Shown: positions 1 to 8,264 of the stretch, one piece after another
Position numbering within the stretch: position 1 is the first letter of the stretch
How the letters are laid out: every line of letters starts with the position of its first letter
Origin: Thalassovita litoralis
GTDB taxonomy: Bacteria > Pseudomonadota > Alphaproteobacteria > Rhodobacterales > Rhodobacteraceae
Length of the DNA stretch: 64,000 bases
Direction of reading: 5' to 3'
Assembly: GCF_900182725.1 (NCBI RefSeq)
Contig: NZ_FXTO01000005.1
Span: forward strand, 62,001-126,000
Translations under genes and position numbers: made by a program
Notes under the pieces: generated by a model
Seen by the model: only the letters and a program-made list of their open reading frames with translations
Databases searched by the model: none
What the model was told of the DNA's origin: nothing

Positions 1-634
1 ACATGATCGGCACAAAGGCGGAATTCAGGTAGCCGTTGATGACCCCGGTTTGCAGACCAGCGGGAACTTCGCCCCACGGTACAACGGTTCCGGCGGACCC
101 CCACGCCTGATACATGGCGATCTGGGCGTCATCCAGCGCACGCATCCGCAGGTCAGCCATATCGGCGGGGCTGCGCACGGCCTTGTCCGTGGTGATGATC
201 CCCGAAGACGGCCCCAGCGGCACCAGCGCCACCAGTTTCGCATCCTGCGCGGCCAGCGATTTGTTCAGCTTGGCGAAAACATCGCCCTTTTCCATCGCGC
301 GGTCCATATGCGCCATATCGTCAAAGATATAGGGCATCCGCACACCATACATGAACGGATCAATCGACGCGACCGAACGCACATCGGACAGGGACACTTC
401 CAACAGGCCGGTGGAAATCTGATCCAGCTTTTCCGCTTCGTTCCCGACGGACCCGCGCGGCATTTCCCGCACGTCCATCCCGGCATCGGTCAGGGTTTTG
501 CCAAAAGCGGCGATCCAGTTATACGACCCGGACAGCGCCAGATCGGGTTTGCTGTCCAGCGCGATCTTGACCTCGGCCAGCGCGGGGCTGGTCAGTGCCA
601 TCAGCGATGCAAGCGTCAGTGCCTTGAGTTTCAT
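1..634 (-). CDS. dctP: TRAP transporter solute-binding protein, DctP family (3' end cut by window edge)
   Basis: Periplasmic binding protein of a TRAP transporter; it captures a carboxylate-type solute and delivers it to the membrane permeases. The start is the ATG preceded by an AGGGAGGAAC-like ribosome site. Residues 1-20 form a signal peptide (MKLKALTLASLMALTSPALA), followed by a mature start VKIALDSKPD. Further in, segments such as KLDQISTGLLEVSLSDVRS and LKT-type mid-protein TDKAVRSPADMADLRMRALD match the DctP fold, where the helper helix before the conserved Arg contacts the substrate carboxylate. About 211 residues are visible of the usual 320-340; the C-terminus lies outside the window. 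It is the last visible gene of the LysR-regulated amidase/TRAP cluster, following dctM by 19 bases. The small permease (DctQ) is not seen and may lie further downstream. Substrate unknown. Confidence 0.88.
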   Translation of the reverse strand, partial: MKLKALTLASLMALTSPALAEVKIALDSKPDLALSGSYNWIAAFGKTLTDAGMDVREMPRGSVGNEAEKLDQISTGLLEVSLSDVRSVASIDPFMYGVRMPYIFDDMAHMDRAMEKGDVFAKLNKSLAAQDAKLVALVPLGPSSGIITTDKAVRSPADMADLRMRALDDAQIAMYQAWGSAGTVVPWGEVPAGLQTGVINGYLNSAFVPIM

Positions 635-653
635 GGGGTTCCTCCCTTAGGTG

Positions 654-1937
654 TTATTTTGCCGAAAAACCGGCCAGATGGGGCAGGCTCAGGCTGATTT
701 GCGGCCAATAGGCCAGCGCCAGCAGAACCAGCAATTGCACGGCGATAAAGGGCAGCGTGGCTGCGGCTAGTCGCCAGTAATTCGTGTTGGTCATGGCGGA
801 AACAACCACCAGACATTTGCCCAACGGGGGCGTGATCAGCCCGATACACAGGTTGAAGCACAGCACGATCCCCAGATGCACCGGGTTGATGCCCTGCGCG
901 ATGGCCTGCGGCACGAACAGCGGGATCAGCAGGGTCATCGCTACGGGCGTATCCATGAACATCCCGGCCACCAGAAAAATCAGCAGCAGGAAAAACAGGA
1001 ATTTCGTGCCGGTCAGCCCCAGTTGTTCCACCCAACCCGACAGGATTTGTGGCCAGCCCATTTGCCCCGCCAGAAACCCAAGGATCGAAATCGCGGCCAG
1101 AATGATGAAAATCGTCCCGGTCATCCGGGCCGTGGTTTCCAGCGCATCGCGCAGCTTGTCCAGCGTCAGTCCGTCATAGAATTGCCCGGCAATCAGCGCG
1201 ACCAGAACGGCGATGGCCGATCCCTCGGTCGGGGTGGCCAGCCCGAACACCAGCGATCCAAGGATCACCGCAGGCAGGCACAGCGCGGGCAGGGCGCGTT
1301 TCAGGCTGGGCAGGAATGGCGGCAGATCGTCATGCCGTCCGCCGGGGTGGTTGTTCATATAGGCCAACCCGCCGTTTAGGGCCATCAGCGACCCGGCCAA
1401 CAACAGCCCCGGCAAAATCCCCGCGATAAACAGCGCGGCCACGGATGTGCCGGTCAAGCCACCATAGACGATCATGATAATCGACGGCGGAATGATTGGC
1501 CCGATCATGGATGACGCCGCCGTAACCGCCCCCGCGTAATAGCGCGAATAACCGCGCGCCACCATTTCCGGCACAAAGATCCGCGACAGCGCCGCACTGT
1601 CAGCCACTGCCGACCCGGAAATCCCGGCAAAGAAGATGCTGGTCATGATATTCACATGACCCAGTCCGCCCTTGAACCGGCCCACCAGCGACATCGAAAA
1701 ATCAATCAGGCTGCGCGTCACCCCGGCGCGGGACATGATTTCAGCGGTCAGGATGAACATCGGCATCGCCATAAAGGCAAACACGTCCAGTTGCGCGAAA
1801 ATGCGTTGTGGCATCACCGACAGGTATTGTGCCTTGTCCGCCATCACGAAGGACAGAACCGATACTGCCCCCATCAGATAGGCAAACGCCGTACCCGACA
1901 GCAGCAACAGGACAAAGACGGCAAGAACGATGAACAT
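654..1937 (-). CDS. dctM: TRAP transporter large permease subunit, DctM family
   Basis: A 427-residue, highly hydrophobic protein with about 12 predicted membrane segments. It carries DctM landmarks: FAGISGSAVADSAALSRI near residues 103-120 and the IGPIIPPSIIMIVYGGLTG segment around 146-164, which is the conserved PP-S-I motif. It is the Na+-coupled transport subunit of a TRAP system. The start is supported by a GGAG ribosome site eight bases upstream. It lies nine bases after the amidase stop codon and 19 bases before the dctP start, so amidase, dctM and dctP are probably co-transcribed. No dctQ gene lies beside it in the window; one may follow dctP beyond the edge. Confidence 0.95.
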   Translation of the reverse strand: MFIVLAVFVLLLLSGTAFAYLMGAVSVLSFVMADKAQYLSVMPQRIFAQLDVFAFMAMPMFILTAEIMSRAGVTRSLIDFSMSLVGRFKGGLGHVNIMTSIFFAGISGSAVADSAALSRIFVPEMVARGYSRYYAGAVTAASSMIGPIIPPSIIMIVYGGLTGTSVAALFIAGILPGLLLAGSLMALNGGLAYMNNHPGGRHDDLPPFLPSLKRALPALCLPAVILGSLVFGLATPTEGSAIAVLVALIAGQFYDGLTLDKLRDALETTARMTGTIFIILAAISILGFLAGQMGWPQILSGWVEQLGLTGTKFLFFLLLIFLVAGMFMDTPVAMTLLIPLFVPQAIAQGINPVHLGIVLCFNLCIGLITPPLGKCLVVVSAMTNTNYWRLAAATLPFIAVQLLVLLALAYWPQISLSLPHLAGFSAK

Positions 1938-1946
1938 GTCTGCTCC

Positions 1947-3482
1947 TTATACGGCCGAGCCGACCTGAACGCTGTGGTCAGGTGTGGCATCCGGGGCAAC
2001 AGGCGGATGGGTGACGGGGGATTTCAAATCAACCGGCGGCGGCAACAATTGGTCCAGATCGGGGATTTGCGGACGGGTGGCGGGGGAACTGGCAAACAGC
2101 CCCTCTAGCGCCAGCGCGGCGGACAGAAGTTCCCGATCCCCTTGCAGGCGGCCCAAAATCTGAAGCCCAAAAGGCAACCCATCTTCCCCCGCGCCGGTGG
2201 GCAGGGTAATCGCAGGCCCGCCCATCAGCGACCCGCGATAGGTCAGCGCCAGCCAGCGGTAATAGATGTCCATGTCCGTCCCGTCGATCTGCGGCGGATA
2301 GGATTGGGTCCACGCAAACGCAGGTACGGGCACCGTGGGCAACAGGATGATGTCATACCCTTCGGTGCGGGTTTTAAATGTGCGCAGGATGCGGGTTTGT
2401 TCCAGGTGCGCCCAAGCGCGATCGTGGAAGGTAAAGCTGCGCCCCAGTTCCACATTCGTTGCAACATGTGGGCCGAACTGGTCCTTCGATCCCTCGCCCG
2501 TGGGATCAAATGCCGCGACAAAGCTTTCTGCCCGCAGGATATCGAAACAGCGATCCATCTGGCCCAGATTCATGTCAACGGGGTCGCATGTGGCGACATG
2601 GGGGGCAATCGCCTGCACCCGCGCGCGAAACGCGGCGCGGACCTGCGGATCAATCGGCAGATCACCGAAGTCCTCGGAATAGCCCACGCGCAGGCGGGCC
2701 AGATCGGCGGCGGGAATATCATCGAACCGCGCGGGATCTGTGGGCACGGTCAGCGGGTCGCCAGCATCGGCGCCGTGGATGCTGCGCAGCATCAGCAGCA
2801 GGTCGTCCATGTTCCGGGCCATCGGTCCCAGAACCGAAATCACCGACCAGCCCACCGGGCGCGTCGGATGTGCCACCACATCACCGGATGGGCGATACCC
2901 CACCACCCCGCACAGGGCCGCGGGCAGGCGTAATGATCCGCCGGTATCGGACCCGGTACACAGCGGCAGGAAAGACGCGGCCAGCGCCGCCGCCGATCCG
3001 CCGGACGATCCACCCGCGATCTGGCGCGGGTCATAGGGGTTGCCGGTTGCACCCCAAACCGGGTTCACGGAATTACCGCCCGCGCCAAATTCCGGCACGT
3101 TGGTTTTGGCCACGACAATCGCCCCCGCCTGCCGTAGTCGCGCCACGATCAGCGCGTCTTGTTTGGCGATATTGCCGCGCATCAGCGGGTTTCCGTTGGT
3201 GGTGGGCAGCCCAGCGACATCCTGCATGTCCTTCACGCCAATCGGCAGCCCGTCTAGCGGTCCGCATGGGGTGCCTGCGGCCCAGCGTTCGGTAGATGCC
3301 GCTGCCTCGGCCCGTGCGCGGTCGATGCAGAACGTCGTCATCGCGTTGATCGAAGGGTTATACCGGGCGATCCGGTCCAGACAGGCCTCCAGCACGTCGC
3401 TGGGGGTGAATATACGGGTACGGAAGCCTGCAATCATGTCAGTTGCAGACATCAGGGGTAGTGTCGTTGTGTCTATGACCAT
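1947..3482 (-). CDS. Amidase (amidase signature family)
   Basis: A 511-residue enzyme of the amidase signature (GatA/AtzF-like) family that hydrolyses a carboxamide or similar C-N bond in the cytoplasm. All three catalytic elements are visible: the Lys in LDGLPIGVKDMQDVAG (residues about 80-95), the cis-Ser in IAGGSSGGSAAALAAS (about 155-170) and the nucleophile Ser in CTGSDTGGSLRLPAALCG (about 175-192). It heads the minus-strand unit with dctM and dctP, which suggests the amide substrate enters through that TRAP system. A LysR gene lies immediately upstream in the same direction, and an inverted repeat lies in the gap. The C-terminal 30 residues are Pro-rich and poorly conserved. Substrate cannot be read from sequence. 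An internal ATG 11 codons downstream is a possible alternative start. Confidence 0.92.
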   Translation of the reverse strand: MVIDTTTLPLMSATDMIAGFRTRIFTPSDVLEACLDRIARYNPSINAMTTFCIDRARAEAAASTERWAAGTPCGPLDGLPIGVKDMQDVAGLPTTNGNPLMRGNIAKQDALIVARLRQAGAIVVAKTNVPEFGAGGNSVNPVWGATGNPYDPRQIAGGSSGGSAAALAASFLPLCTGSDTGGSLRLPAALCGVVGYRPSGDVVAHPTRPVGWSVISVLGPMARNMDDLLLMLRSIHGADAGDPLTVPTDPARFDDIPAADLARLRVGYSEDFGDLPIDPQVRAAFRARVQAIAPHVATCDPVDMNLGQMDRCFDILRAESFVAAFDPTGEGSKDQFGPHVATNVELGRSFTFHDRAWAHLEQTRILRTFKTRTEGYDIILLPTVPVPAFAWTQSYPPQIDGTDMDIYYRWLALTYRGSLMGGPAITLPTGAGEDGLPFGLQILGRLQGDRELLSAALALEGLFASSPATRPQIPDLDQLLPPPVDLKSPVTHPPVAPDATPDHSVQVGSAV

Positions 3483-3574
3483 CGGCCAGCGTTTCGCCAG
3501 CCCCTCCTCGCCTATGGTGTTGCCGGGCAGGATAGGCGGAAACTTCGCCCGTTCACTATTGAGTATTTTTCAAG

Positions 3575-3599
3575 AAACCATAACCAAACTGAATGGTTT
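3575..3599. promoter_or_regulatory. Inverted repeat AAACCAT-N11-ATGGTTT upstream of the amidase
   Basis: Perfect 7-base arms separated by 11 bases, overlapping the lysR stop codon and centred about 105 bases before the amidase start. The arm spacing is compatible with a LysR-type binding site, so it may be the operator of the upstream LysR protein. It could equally act as a weak terminator hairpin for lysR. Confidence 0.35.
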
Positions 3600-4525
3600 T
3601 AGCGGGCAAGGCTTTGTTCCAGACATTTTTGGAACAGATCGAAGGCGGAATTCGCCTCGGCCTGCCCGGTGCGCCAGAAACACCGTACCTGAGACAGCAT
3701 GTTGCGCGTATCCAACGGCAGGATCACCAATTCCCCCCGGCTGGCATGGGTTTGGGCAATGCTTTGCGGAAACAGCCCTAATGCGGGGGTGTCCAGCATC
3801 ATCGCGATGTTCAGAAACAAAGAACTGGACGCAATCACATTCACCGGCGGGGCAGAGCCGAATTCAGCAAACAGCGATTCCACCGCCCGCCGCGCAACCG
3901 AATTGCCCAAGGGCAAAATCCACGGCCATTCCACCGCCTGCGCCCAGCTTAGCGTGGTTTCGCGGGCCAGGGGGTGATCCTTGTTCGCGACGATAGCAAT
4001 CTGTTCTTCCAAAAGAACTTTTTGTTGAATGCCGGGAATGTCCTGTGGGTGCCAGATGCGGGCAATCACCATGTCCAGCGCGCCGCTTTCCAGTGCGGGG
4101 AACAGGGATACGAAATGGCCTTCGGTGATGCTGATATTGGCCTGCGGGGCGCTGCGTTTCATCAGGGAAATCGCGGGCGGCAGCAGGGTCGGGGCCACCG
4201 AACTGACCGCGCCAATGGAAACGGACCCCGCCACGCCCTGCGTCATGGCATCCAGATCAAAGGCCGCGCGATCCAGTTGCAACAGAATTCGCCGGGCATG
4301 ATCGGCCAGCCGATTGCCTGCGGGGGTCAGGTGCAGCCGGTTGCGTTCCCGAATGACGATTTGAATATCGGCCAGTCGTTCCAGTTCGGAAATCTGTTTG
4401 GATACGGACGGCTGGGTGACGTTCAGCGACTCGGCCACTTTGGCGACCAGCCCGTATTCCGCCAGCGCCGCAATGATCCGCAAATGCCGAAGCGTCAGTG
4501 AGCGGGCGAATTTTTCTGCATTCAT
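3599..4525 (-). CDS. LysR family transcriptional regulator
   Basis: A 308-residue LysR-type regulator. The N-terminal winged helix-turn-helix is clear (LTLRHLRIIAALAEYGLVAK and SLNVTQPSVSKQISELER, residues about 10-50), followed by a periplasmic-binding-protein-like effector domain from about residue 95 (VSIGAVSSVAPTLLPPAISL). The overall look, including the long N-terminal stretch before the HTH, resembles the GbpR/PcaQ group that senses aromatic or sugar acids. That subgroup assignment is tentative. It lies directly upstream of, and in the same direction as, the amidase-TRAP genes and most likely controls them. Confidence 0.92.
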   Translation of the reverse strand: MNAEKFARSLTLRHLRIIAALAEYGLVAKVAESLNVTQPSVSKQISELERLADIQIVIRERNRLHLTPAGNRLADHARRILLQLDRAAFDLDAMTQGVAGSVSIGAVSSVAPTLLPPAISLMKRSAPQANISITEGHFVSLFPALESGALDMVIARIWHPQDIPGIQQKVLLEEQIAIVANKDHPLARETTLSWAQAVEWPWILPLGNSVARRAVESLFAEFGSAPPVNVIASSSLFLNIAMMLDTPALGLFPQSIAQTHASRGELVILPLDTRNMLSQVRCFWRTGQAEANSAFDLFQKCLEQSLAR

Positions 4526-4586
4526 GGCGGCATTCCGACGGTCGTGATGCGGATCAGTGTGCGGCGTTGGATGACGTTACGCAAGT

Positions 4587-4601
4587 ATTCCCTGCGGGAA
4601 T
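4587..4601. terminator. Short hairpin between the matR-like gene and lysR
   Basis: ATTCCC-TGC-GGGAAT, a 6-bp stem just past the 3' end of the MatR-like gene. It is short and has no T-run, so this is a weak terminator candidate. Confidence 0.25.
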
Positions 4602-4618
4602 GGCGGCGGTGTGTCGGT

Positions 4619-5275
4619 TTATTCCGCCGTGGCTTTTAGCGCGGTCATCAGATTGTGGAATTTTTCCCCCTGTACGGCCACATGGCTGCGCAGGCGATTG
4701 GCCGCATCATCCGCTGCGCCACGCGACAGGGCTTCGACGATGGCTTCGTGTTCGGCCATAGATTGCGCCATGCGCCCCCGCGCCCGAAGCTGCTGGCGGC
4801 GGAACGGTTTCAGCCGTTTGTGCAGCTTGATGGCCTGTTCTTCCAGATAGCTATTTCCGGATTGCTGATAGATGATTTTGTGGAACCGTTCATTTTCCGT
4901 GTAATAGCTATCGCGGTCTTGGGCATTCACGGCTGCCTGACAGTTGCGGTTGGCGGTTTGCAGTTCGTCCAGCGCGGTTTCGGTGATCCGCATCGCGGCC
5001 AGCCGTCCACAGACGGCCTCGATCTCGGCCATAGCTTCGAACATTTCCAGCAATTCGATAGGGCCGGGTTGCCGCACAAAGGCACCACGGCGGGGGATTA
5101 ATTCCACCAGACCGGACAGCGCCAATCGCTGCAACGCCTCGCGCAGGGGGGTGCGAGAGACACCGAACCGTTCAGAGATACGGATTTCATCCAATCGGGT
5201 GCCATCCGGGAATGTCCCGTCGAAAATCAGCTCTTCCAGCTGTTCGGCAATGCTGTCTGCGCGTCGCTGCTTCAT
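4619..5275 (-). CDS. matR: GntR family regulator with FCD domain, MatR-like
   Basis: A 218-residue FadR-subfamily GntR protein. The N-terminal winged helix is visible (IRISERFGVSRTPLREALQR, about residues 30-50). The C-terminal all-helical FCD domain carries the usual metal/ligand histidines (ENERFHKIIYQQSGN, MAEHEAIVEAL, LRSHVAVQ). It is divergent from the malonyl-CoA decarboxylase gene, with a TTGTATACAA palindrome between them. From memory, MatR of Rhizobium leguminosarum recognises a TCTTGTATACACA-type site and responds to malonate. Context and operator together support a MatR role; the name rests on this inference. Confidence 0.85.
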   Translation of the reverse strand: MKQRRADSIAEQLEELIFDGTFPDGTRLDEIRISERFGVSRTPLREALQRLALSGLVELIPRRGAFVRQPGPIELLEMFEAMAEIEAVCGRLAAMRITETALDELQTANRNCQAAVNAQDRDSYYTENERFHKIIYQQSGNSYLEEQAIKLHKRLKPFRRQQLRARGRMAQSMAEHEAIVEALSRGAADDAANRLRSHVAVQGEKFHNLMTALKATAE

Positions 5276-5318
5276 AATTTTGTATTGCGCGGCTTGGGAA
5301 TAAATTCAACTGACAAAT

Positions 5319-5364
5319 TCTTGTATACAAAAAGTTGACTTAAAATACAGAATGCGGCTACCCT
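5319..5364 (+). promoter_or_regulatory. MatR-like operator and matAB promoter region
   Basis: The perfect palindrome TTGTATACAA (5321-5330) lies in the divergent region, followed by a TTGACT -35-like element (5335-5340) and, 18 bases on, a weak TACCCT -10-like element. With its flank the palindrome reads TCTTGTATACAAA, close to the MatR site recalled from Rhizobium. Placement just upstream of the -35 suits control of both divergent genes. Confidence 0.6.
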
Positions 5365-5407
5365 GTCCCTGTTTCCGGGCCTGTTGGCCCCACAGACGGA
5401 GGCCGCG

Positions 5408-6670
5408 ATGACCCTGCTTGCTGATCTTTTATCAACCGTGTTTGACCGGCGGTATCGCCGGGATGGGCCACGCGTCAAGGATGGCCGCCCGCTGTGTGAT
5501 CTGTCGCTGGCGCTGGTGGGGTCTGCGGGGGAAACATCGGGCCTTGCGCTGGCCGAGGAAATTCTGGCCCGCTTTGCCGATTTGGACGATGCGGGAAAGC
5601 TGGCGTTTTTCCGTGATATTGCCGGGATGAATATTGACCCCGAGGCCGTTCGCACCACGCTGGAAGATTATGAACGCAACCCGACCAAAGCGGGTTATCG
5701 CGCCTTTATGGAGGCGGCAGAGCCACCCCGGCAGGAATTGATCCGCCGCCTGAATCGGGTGCCGGGCGCCACCGGGGCGCTGGTACGGATGCGGGCCGAA
5801 TTGTTGCGGCTGACCGGGGCTGACCCGGAATTGCAGGCGTTGGATCTGGATTTCCGGCATTTGTTTGCGTCGTGGTTTAACCGGGGTTTTCTGGTGTTGC
5901 GCCCGATCAGTTGGGAAAGCCCCGCGCAGGTGTTGGATAAAATCATCGCATACGAGGCGGTTCACGCCATAGACAGTTGGGACGATCTGCGCCGCCGGTT
6001 GCAACCTAGCGACCGACGCTGTTTCGCGTTTTTTCATCCTGCCATGCCGGATGAGCCGCTGATTTTCGTCGAAGTGGCGCTGGTCAAAGGCACGCCCGGA
6101 TCGGTGCAAGCCCTGTTGGCCGAAGACCGCGAGGCGATGCCCGCCAGTCAGGCCGATACGGCGGTGTTCTATTCGATCTCGAATTGTCAGGCGGGTTTGG
6201 CGAATATCTCGTTCGGGAATTCGCTGATCAAACAAGTGGCCGCTGATCTGGCGGCGGATTTGCCGGGTCTGAAAACCTTTGTCACCCTGTCGCCCATTCC
6301 GGGGCTGACAAAATGGCTGACAGCGCAGGGACAGAACTGGCAGGATGCGACGGCGGACCAGATGAAGGCACTGGCCGCGCATTACCTGCTGAATGCCAAG
6401 GTGCAGAATGGTGCGCCGTTTGATCCGGTGGCACGGTTCCATTTGGGCAATGGCGCGATTGTCCATGCGGTTCACGCCGATGCCGATGTTTCTGACAAGG
6501 GACGCGCGCAATCAGGCGGGGCAATGGTGAACTACCTGTATGATCTGCCCAAGGTGGCGCAGAACCACGAAACATTCGCCACCACGCAAAAAGTGATCGC
6601 CAGCGCCGATGTGAAAACGCTGGCCGGGTCGGTGACGCTGACCCCATCCAAAAACACAGAAGAAAGGTAA
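5408..6670 (+). CDS. matA: Malonyl-CoA decarboxylase
   Basis: A 420-residue cytoplasmic enzyme that converts malonyl-CoA to acetyl-CoA and CO2, the second step of malonate catabolism. Family signatures are clear: an all-helical N-terminal half, then the catalytic region with TLSPIPGLTKWL and, near the C-terminus, DPVARFHLGNGAIVHAV and GGAMVNYLYDLPKV, which hold the conserved catalytic Ser and His of this family. The chosen ATG follows a GGAGG ribosome site with seven bases of spacing; an upstream in-frame start (eight codons earlier) lacks one. matB follows six bases after the stop codon, so the two are an operon. Confidence 0.95.
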   Translation: MTLLADLLSTVFDRRYRRDGPRVKDGRPLCDLSLALVGSAGETSGLALAEEILARFADLDDAGKLAFFRDIAGMNIDPEAVRTTLEDYERNPTKAGYRAFMEAAEPPRQELIRRLNRVPGATGALVRMRAELLRLTGADPELQALDLDFRHLFASWFNRGFLVLRPISWESPAQVLDKIIAYEAVHAIDSWDDLRRRLQPSDRRCFAFFHPAMPDEPLIFVEVALVKGTPGSVQALLAEDREAMPASQADTAVFYSISNCQAGLANISFGNSLIKQVAADLAADLPGLKTFVTLSPIPGLTKWLTAQGQNWQDATADQMKALAAHYLLNAKVQNGAPFDPVARFHLGNGAIVHAVHADADVSDKGRAQSGGAMVNYLYDLPKVAQNHETFATTQKVIASADVKTLAGSVTLTPSKNTEER

Positions 6671-6676
6671 ACCCAA

Positions 6677-8194
6677 ATGGCAAACCCGCTGTATGACGGC
6701 CTGTTCGGCGCCCATGCCGGAAAGACCTCGCCGTTCCTGTATCTGCCGGATGGGCAGATTGTGACGCATCAGGATTTTCTGGCCATTGGGGCGCGGATTG
6801 CCAATCTGTTCGTTGGCTTGGGTCTGGTGCCGGGGGATCGTGTGGCGGTACAGGTCCATAAATCGCCCGAGGCGCTGGCGCTATACGCCGCCTGTGCGCA
6901 GGCGGGGCTGGTGTTCCTGCCGCTCAATACCGCCTACACAGCGGACGAGCTGTCTTATTTCATTGAAAACAGCGGCGCGTCGCTGATTGTCTGCGATGGC
7001 GCGAAAGAACCCACATTGGCCCCGGTGGCGGCGCGTTTGGGGGCAAAGCTGGAAATCCTGAACGCGGATGGCAGCGGCAGTCTGATGGATCAGGCGCGGG
7101 ATTTGCCCGATACGTTCGACACCGTGGACCGTAGCGGCGATGATCTGGCGGCGTTCCTTTATACCTCGGGGACGACGGGGCGATCCAAGGGGGCGATGCT
7201 GACGCAGAATAACCTGTTGTCGAACGCCGAAACGCTGGTGCGGGAATGGCGCTTTACGGCGGATGATGTGCTGATCCACGCCTTGCCGATCTTCCATACG
7301 CATGGGTTGTTCGTGGCGACCAACGTGTCCCTGATAGCGGGCAGCAGCATGGTATTCCTGCCCAAACTGGATTTGGATCAGATCATCGGCTGGATGCCAC
7401 GGGCCACTACGATGATGGGGGTTCCTACCTTCTATACCCGCCTTCTGGACGATCCCCGGTTCACCCGTGAACTGGCGGCGGATATGCGGCTGTTTGTGTC
7501 CGGGTCTGCGCCGTTGCTGGCGGAAACCCATGTTCAGTTTGAAAACCGCACCGGGCATCGCATCCTTGAACGCTATGGGATGACGGAAACCAATATGAAC
7601 ACCTCCAACCCTTATGATGGGGAACGGCGGGCGGGGACCGTTGGATTTCCATTGCCGGGGGTCGAGCTGAAGATCACCGACCCCGACACCGGCGCAACCC
7701 TGCCGCAGGGGGAAATTGGTCAGATCGAAGTCCGCGGCCCCAATGTGTTCAAGGGCTACTGGCAGATGCCGGAAAAAACCGCCGCCGAATTGCGCAGCGA
7801 TGGGTTCTTTATCACTGGTGATTTGGGGAAACTGGACGAAGATGGATATGTTCACATCGTCGGGCGGAACAAGGATCTGATTATCTCGGGCGGGTATAAC
7901 ATCTACCCTAAGGAAATCGAGTTGATCCTGGACGATCAGCCCGGCGTGTTGGAAAGCGCGGTGATCGGCGTGCCGCATCCTGATTTCGGGGAAACCGTTC
8001 TGGGTGTGCTGGTGCCGGAAAAGGGCCAGACCCCGGATACCGATGCGATCATGCAGGCGGTCCAAACATCGCTGGCGCGGTTTAAACATCCGCGTGATTT
8101 GATCCTGATGGATGAATTGCCCCGCAATACGATGGGCAAGGTGCAGAAAAACATCCTGCGCGACCAGTTCAAGGATCGGTTCGCCAAGGGCTGA
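6677..8194 (+). CDS. matB: Malonyl-CoA synthetase (AMP-forming)
   Basis: A 505-residue member of the adenylate-forming (ANL) superfamily that activates malonate with ATP and CoA. The phosphate-binding loop YTSGTTGRSKGA lies at about residues 162-173, the YGMTET motif in the middle, the GDLG and hinge region before SGGYNIYPKEIE, and the catalytic C-terminal Lys at about 488 in NTMGKVQKNILR. Similarity of the whole protein to MatB, and pairing with malonyl-CoA decarboxylase, make malonate the likely substrate; methylmalonate is often accepted too. The gene is translated from a start with an AGAAAGG ribosome site overlapping the matA end. It ends before a strong bidirectional hairpin. Confidence 0.95.
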   Translation: MANPLYDGLFGAHAGKTSPFLYLPDGQIVTHQDFLAIGARIANLFVGLGLVPGDRVAVQVHKSPEALALYAACAQAGLVFLPLNTAYTADELSYFIENSGASLIVCDGAKEPTLAPVAARLGAKLEILNADGSGSLMDQARDLPDTFDTVDRSGDDLAAFLYTSGTTGRSKGAMLTQNNLLSNAETLVREWRFTADDVLIHALPIFHTHGLFVATNVSLIAGSSMVFLPKLDLDQIIGWMPRATTMMGVPTFYTRLLDDPRFTRELAADMRLFVSGSAPLLAETHVQFENRTGHRILERYGMTETNMNTSNPYDGERRAGTVGFPLPGVELKITDPDTGATLPQGEIGQIEVRGPNVFKGYWQMPEKTAAELRSDGFFITGDLGKLDEDGYVHIVGRNKDLIISGGYNIYPKEIELILDDQPGVLESAVIGVPHPDFGETVLGVLVPEKGQTPDTDAIMQAVQTSLARFKHPRDLILMDELPRNTMGKVQKNILRDQFKDRFAKG

Positions 8195-8209
8195 ACCGGG
8201 ATGACATGA

Positions 8210-8243
8210 AAAAAACCGGCCCATGATACTGGGCCGGTTTTTC
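8210..8243. terminator. Bidirectional rho-independent terminator
   Basis: AAAAACCGGCCC, an 8-base loop, then GGGCCGGTTTTT: a GC-rich stem flanked by an A-run and a T-run. It sits between the convergent matB and TRAP dctM genes and can stop transcription from both sides. Confidence 0.9.
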
Positions 8244-8264
8244 TGTGTTCAAGGCTATGTGGTC

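Noticed and set aside
5432-6511. Long antisense open frame (359 codons) opposite matA
   Set aside because: It is an effect of high GC and strong third-base bias of the coding strand; its product is rich in Arg, His and Gln and matches no family. The same holds for frames opposite matB (6881-8224), the acyl-CoA ligase (17964-19238), the M20 gene (45978-47159) and the carboxylase (48902-50212).
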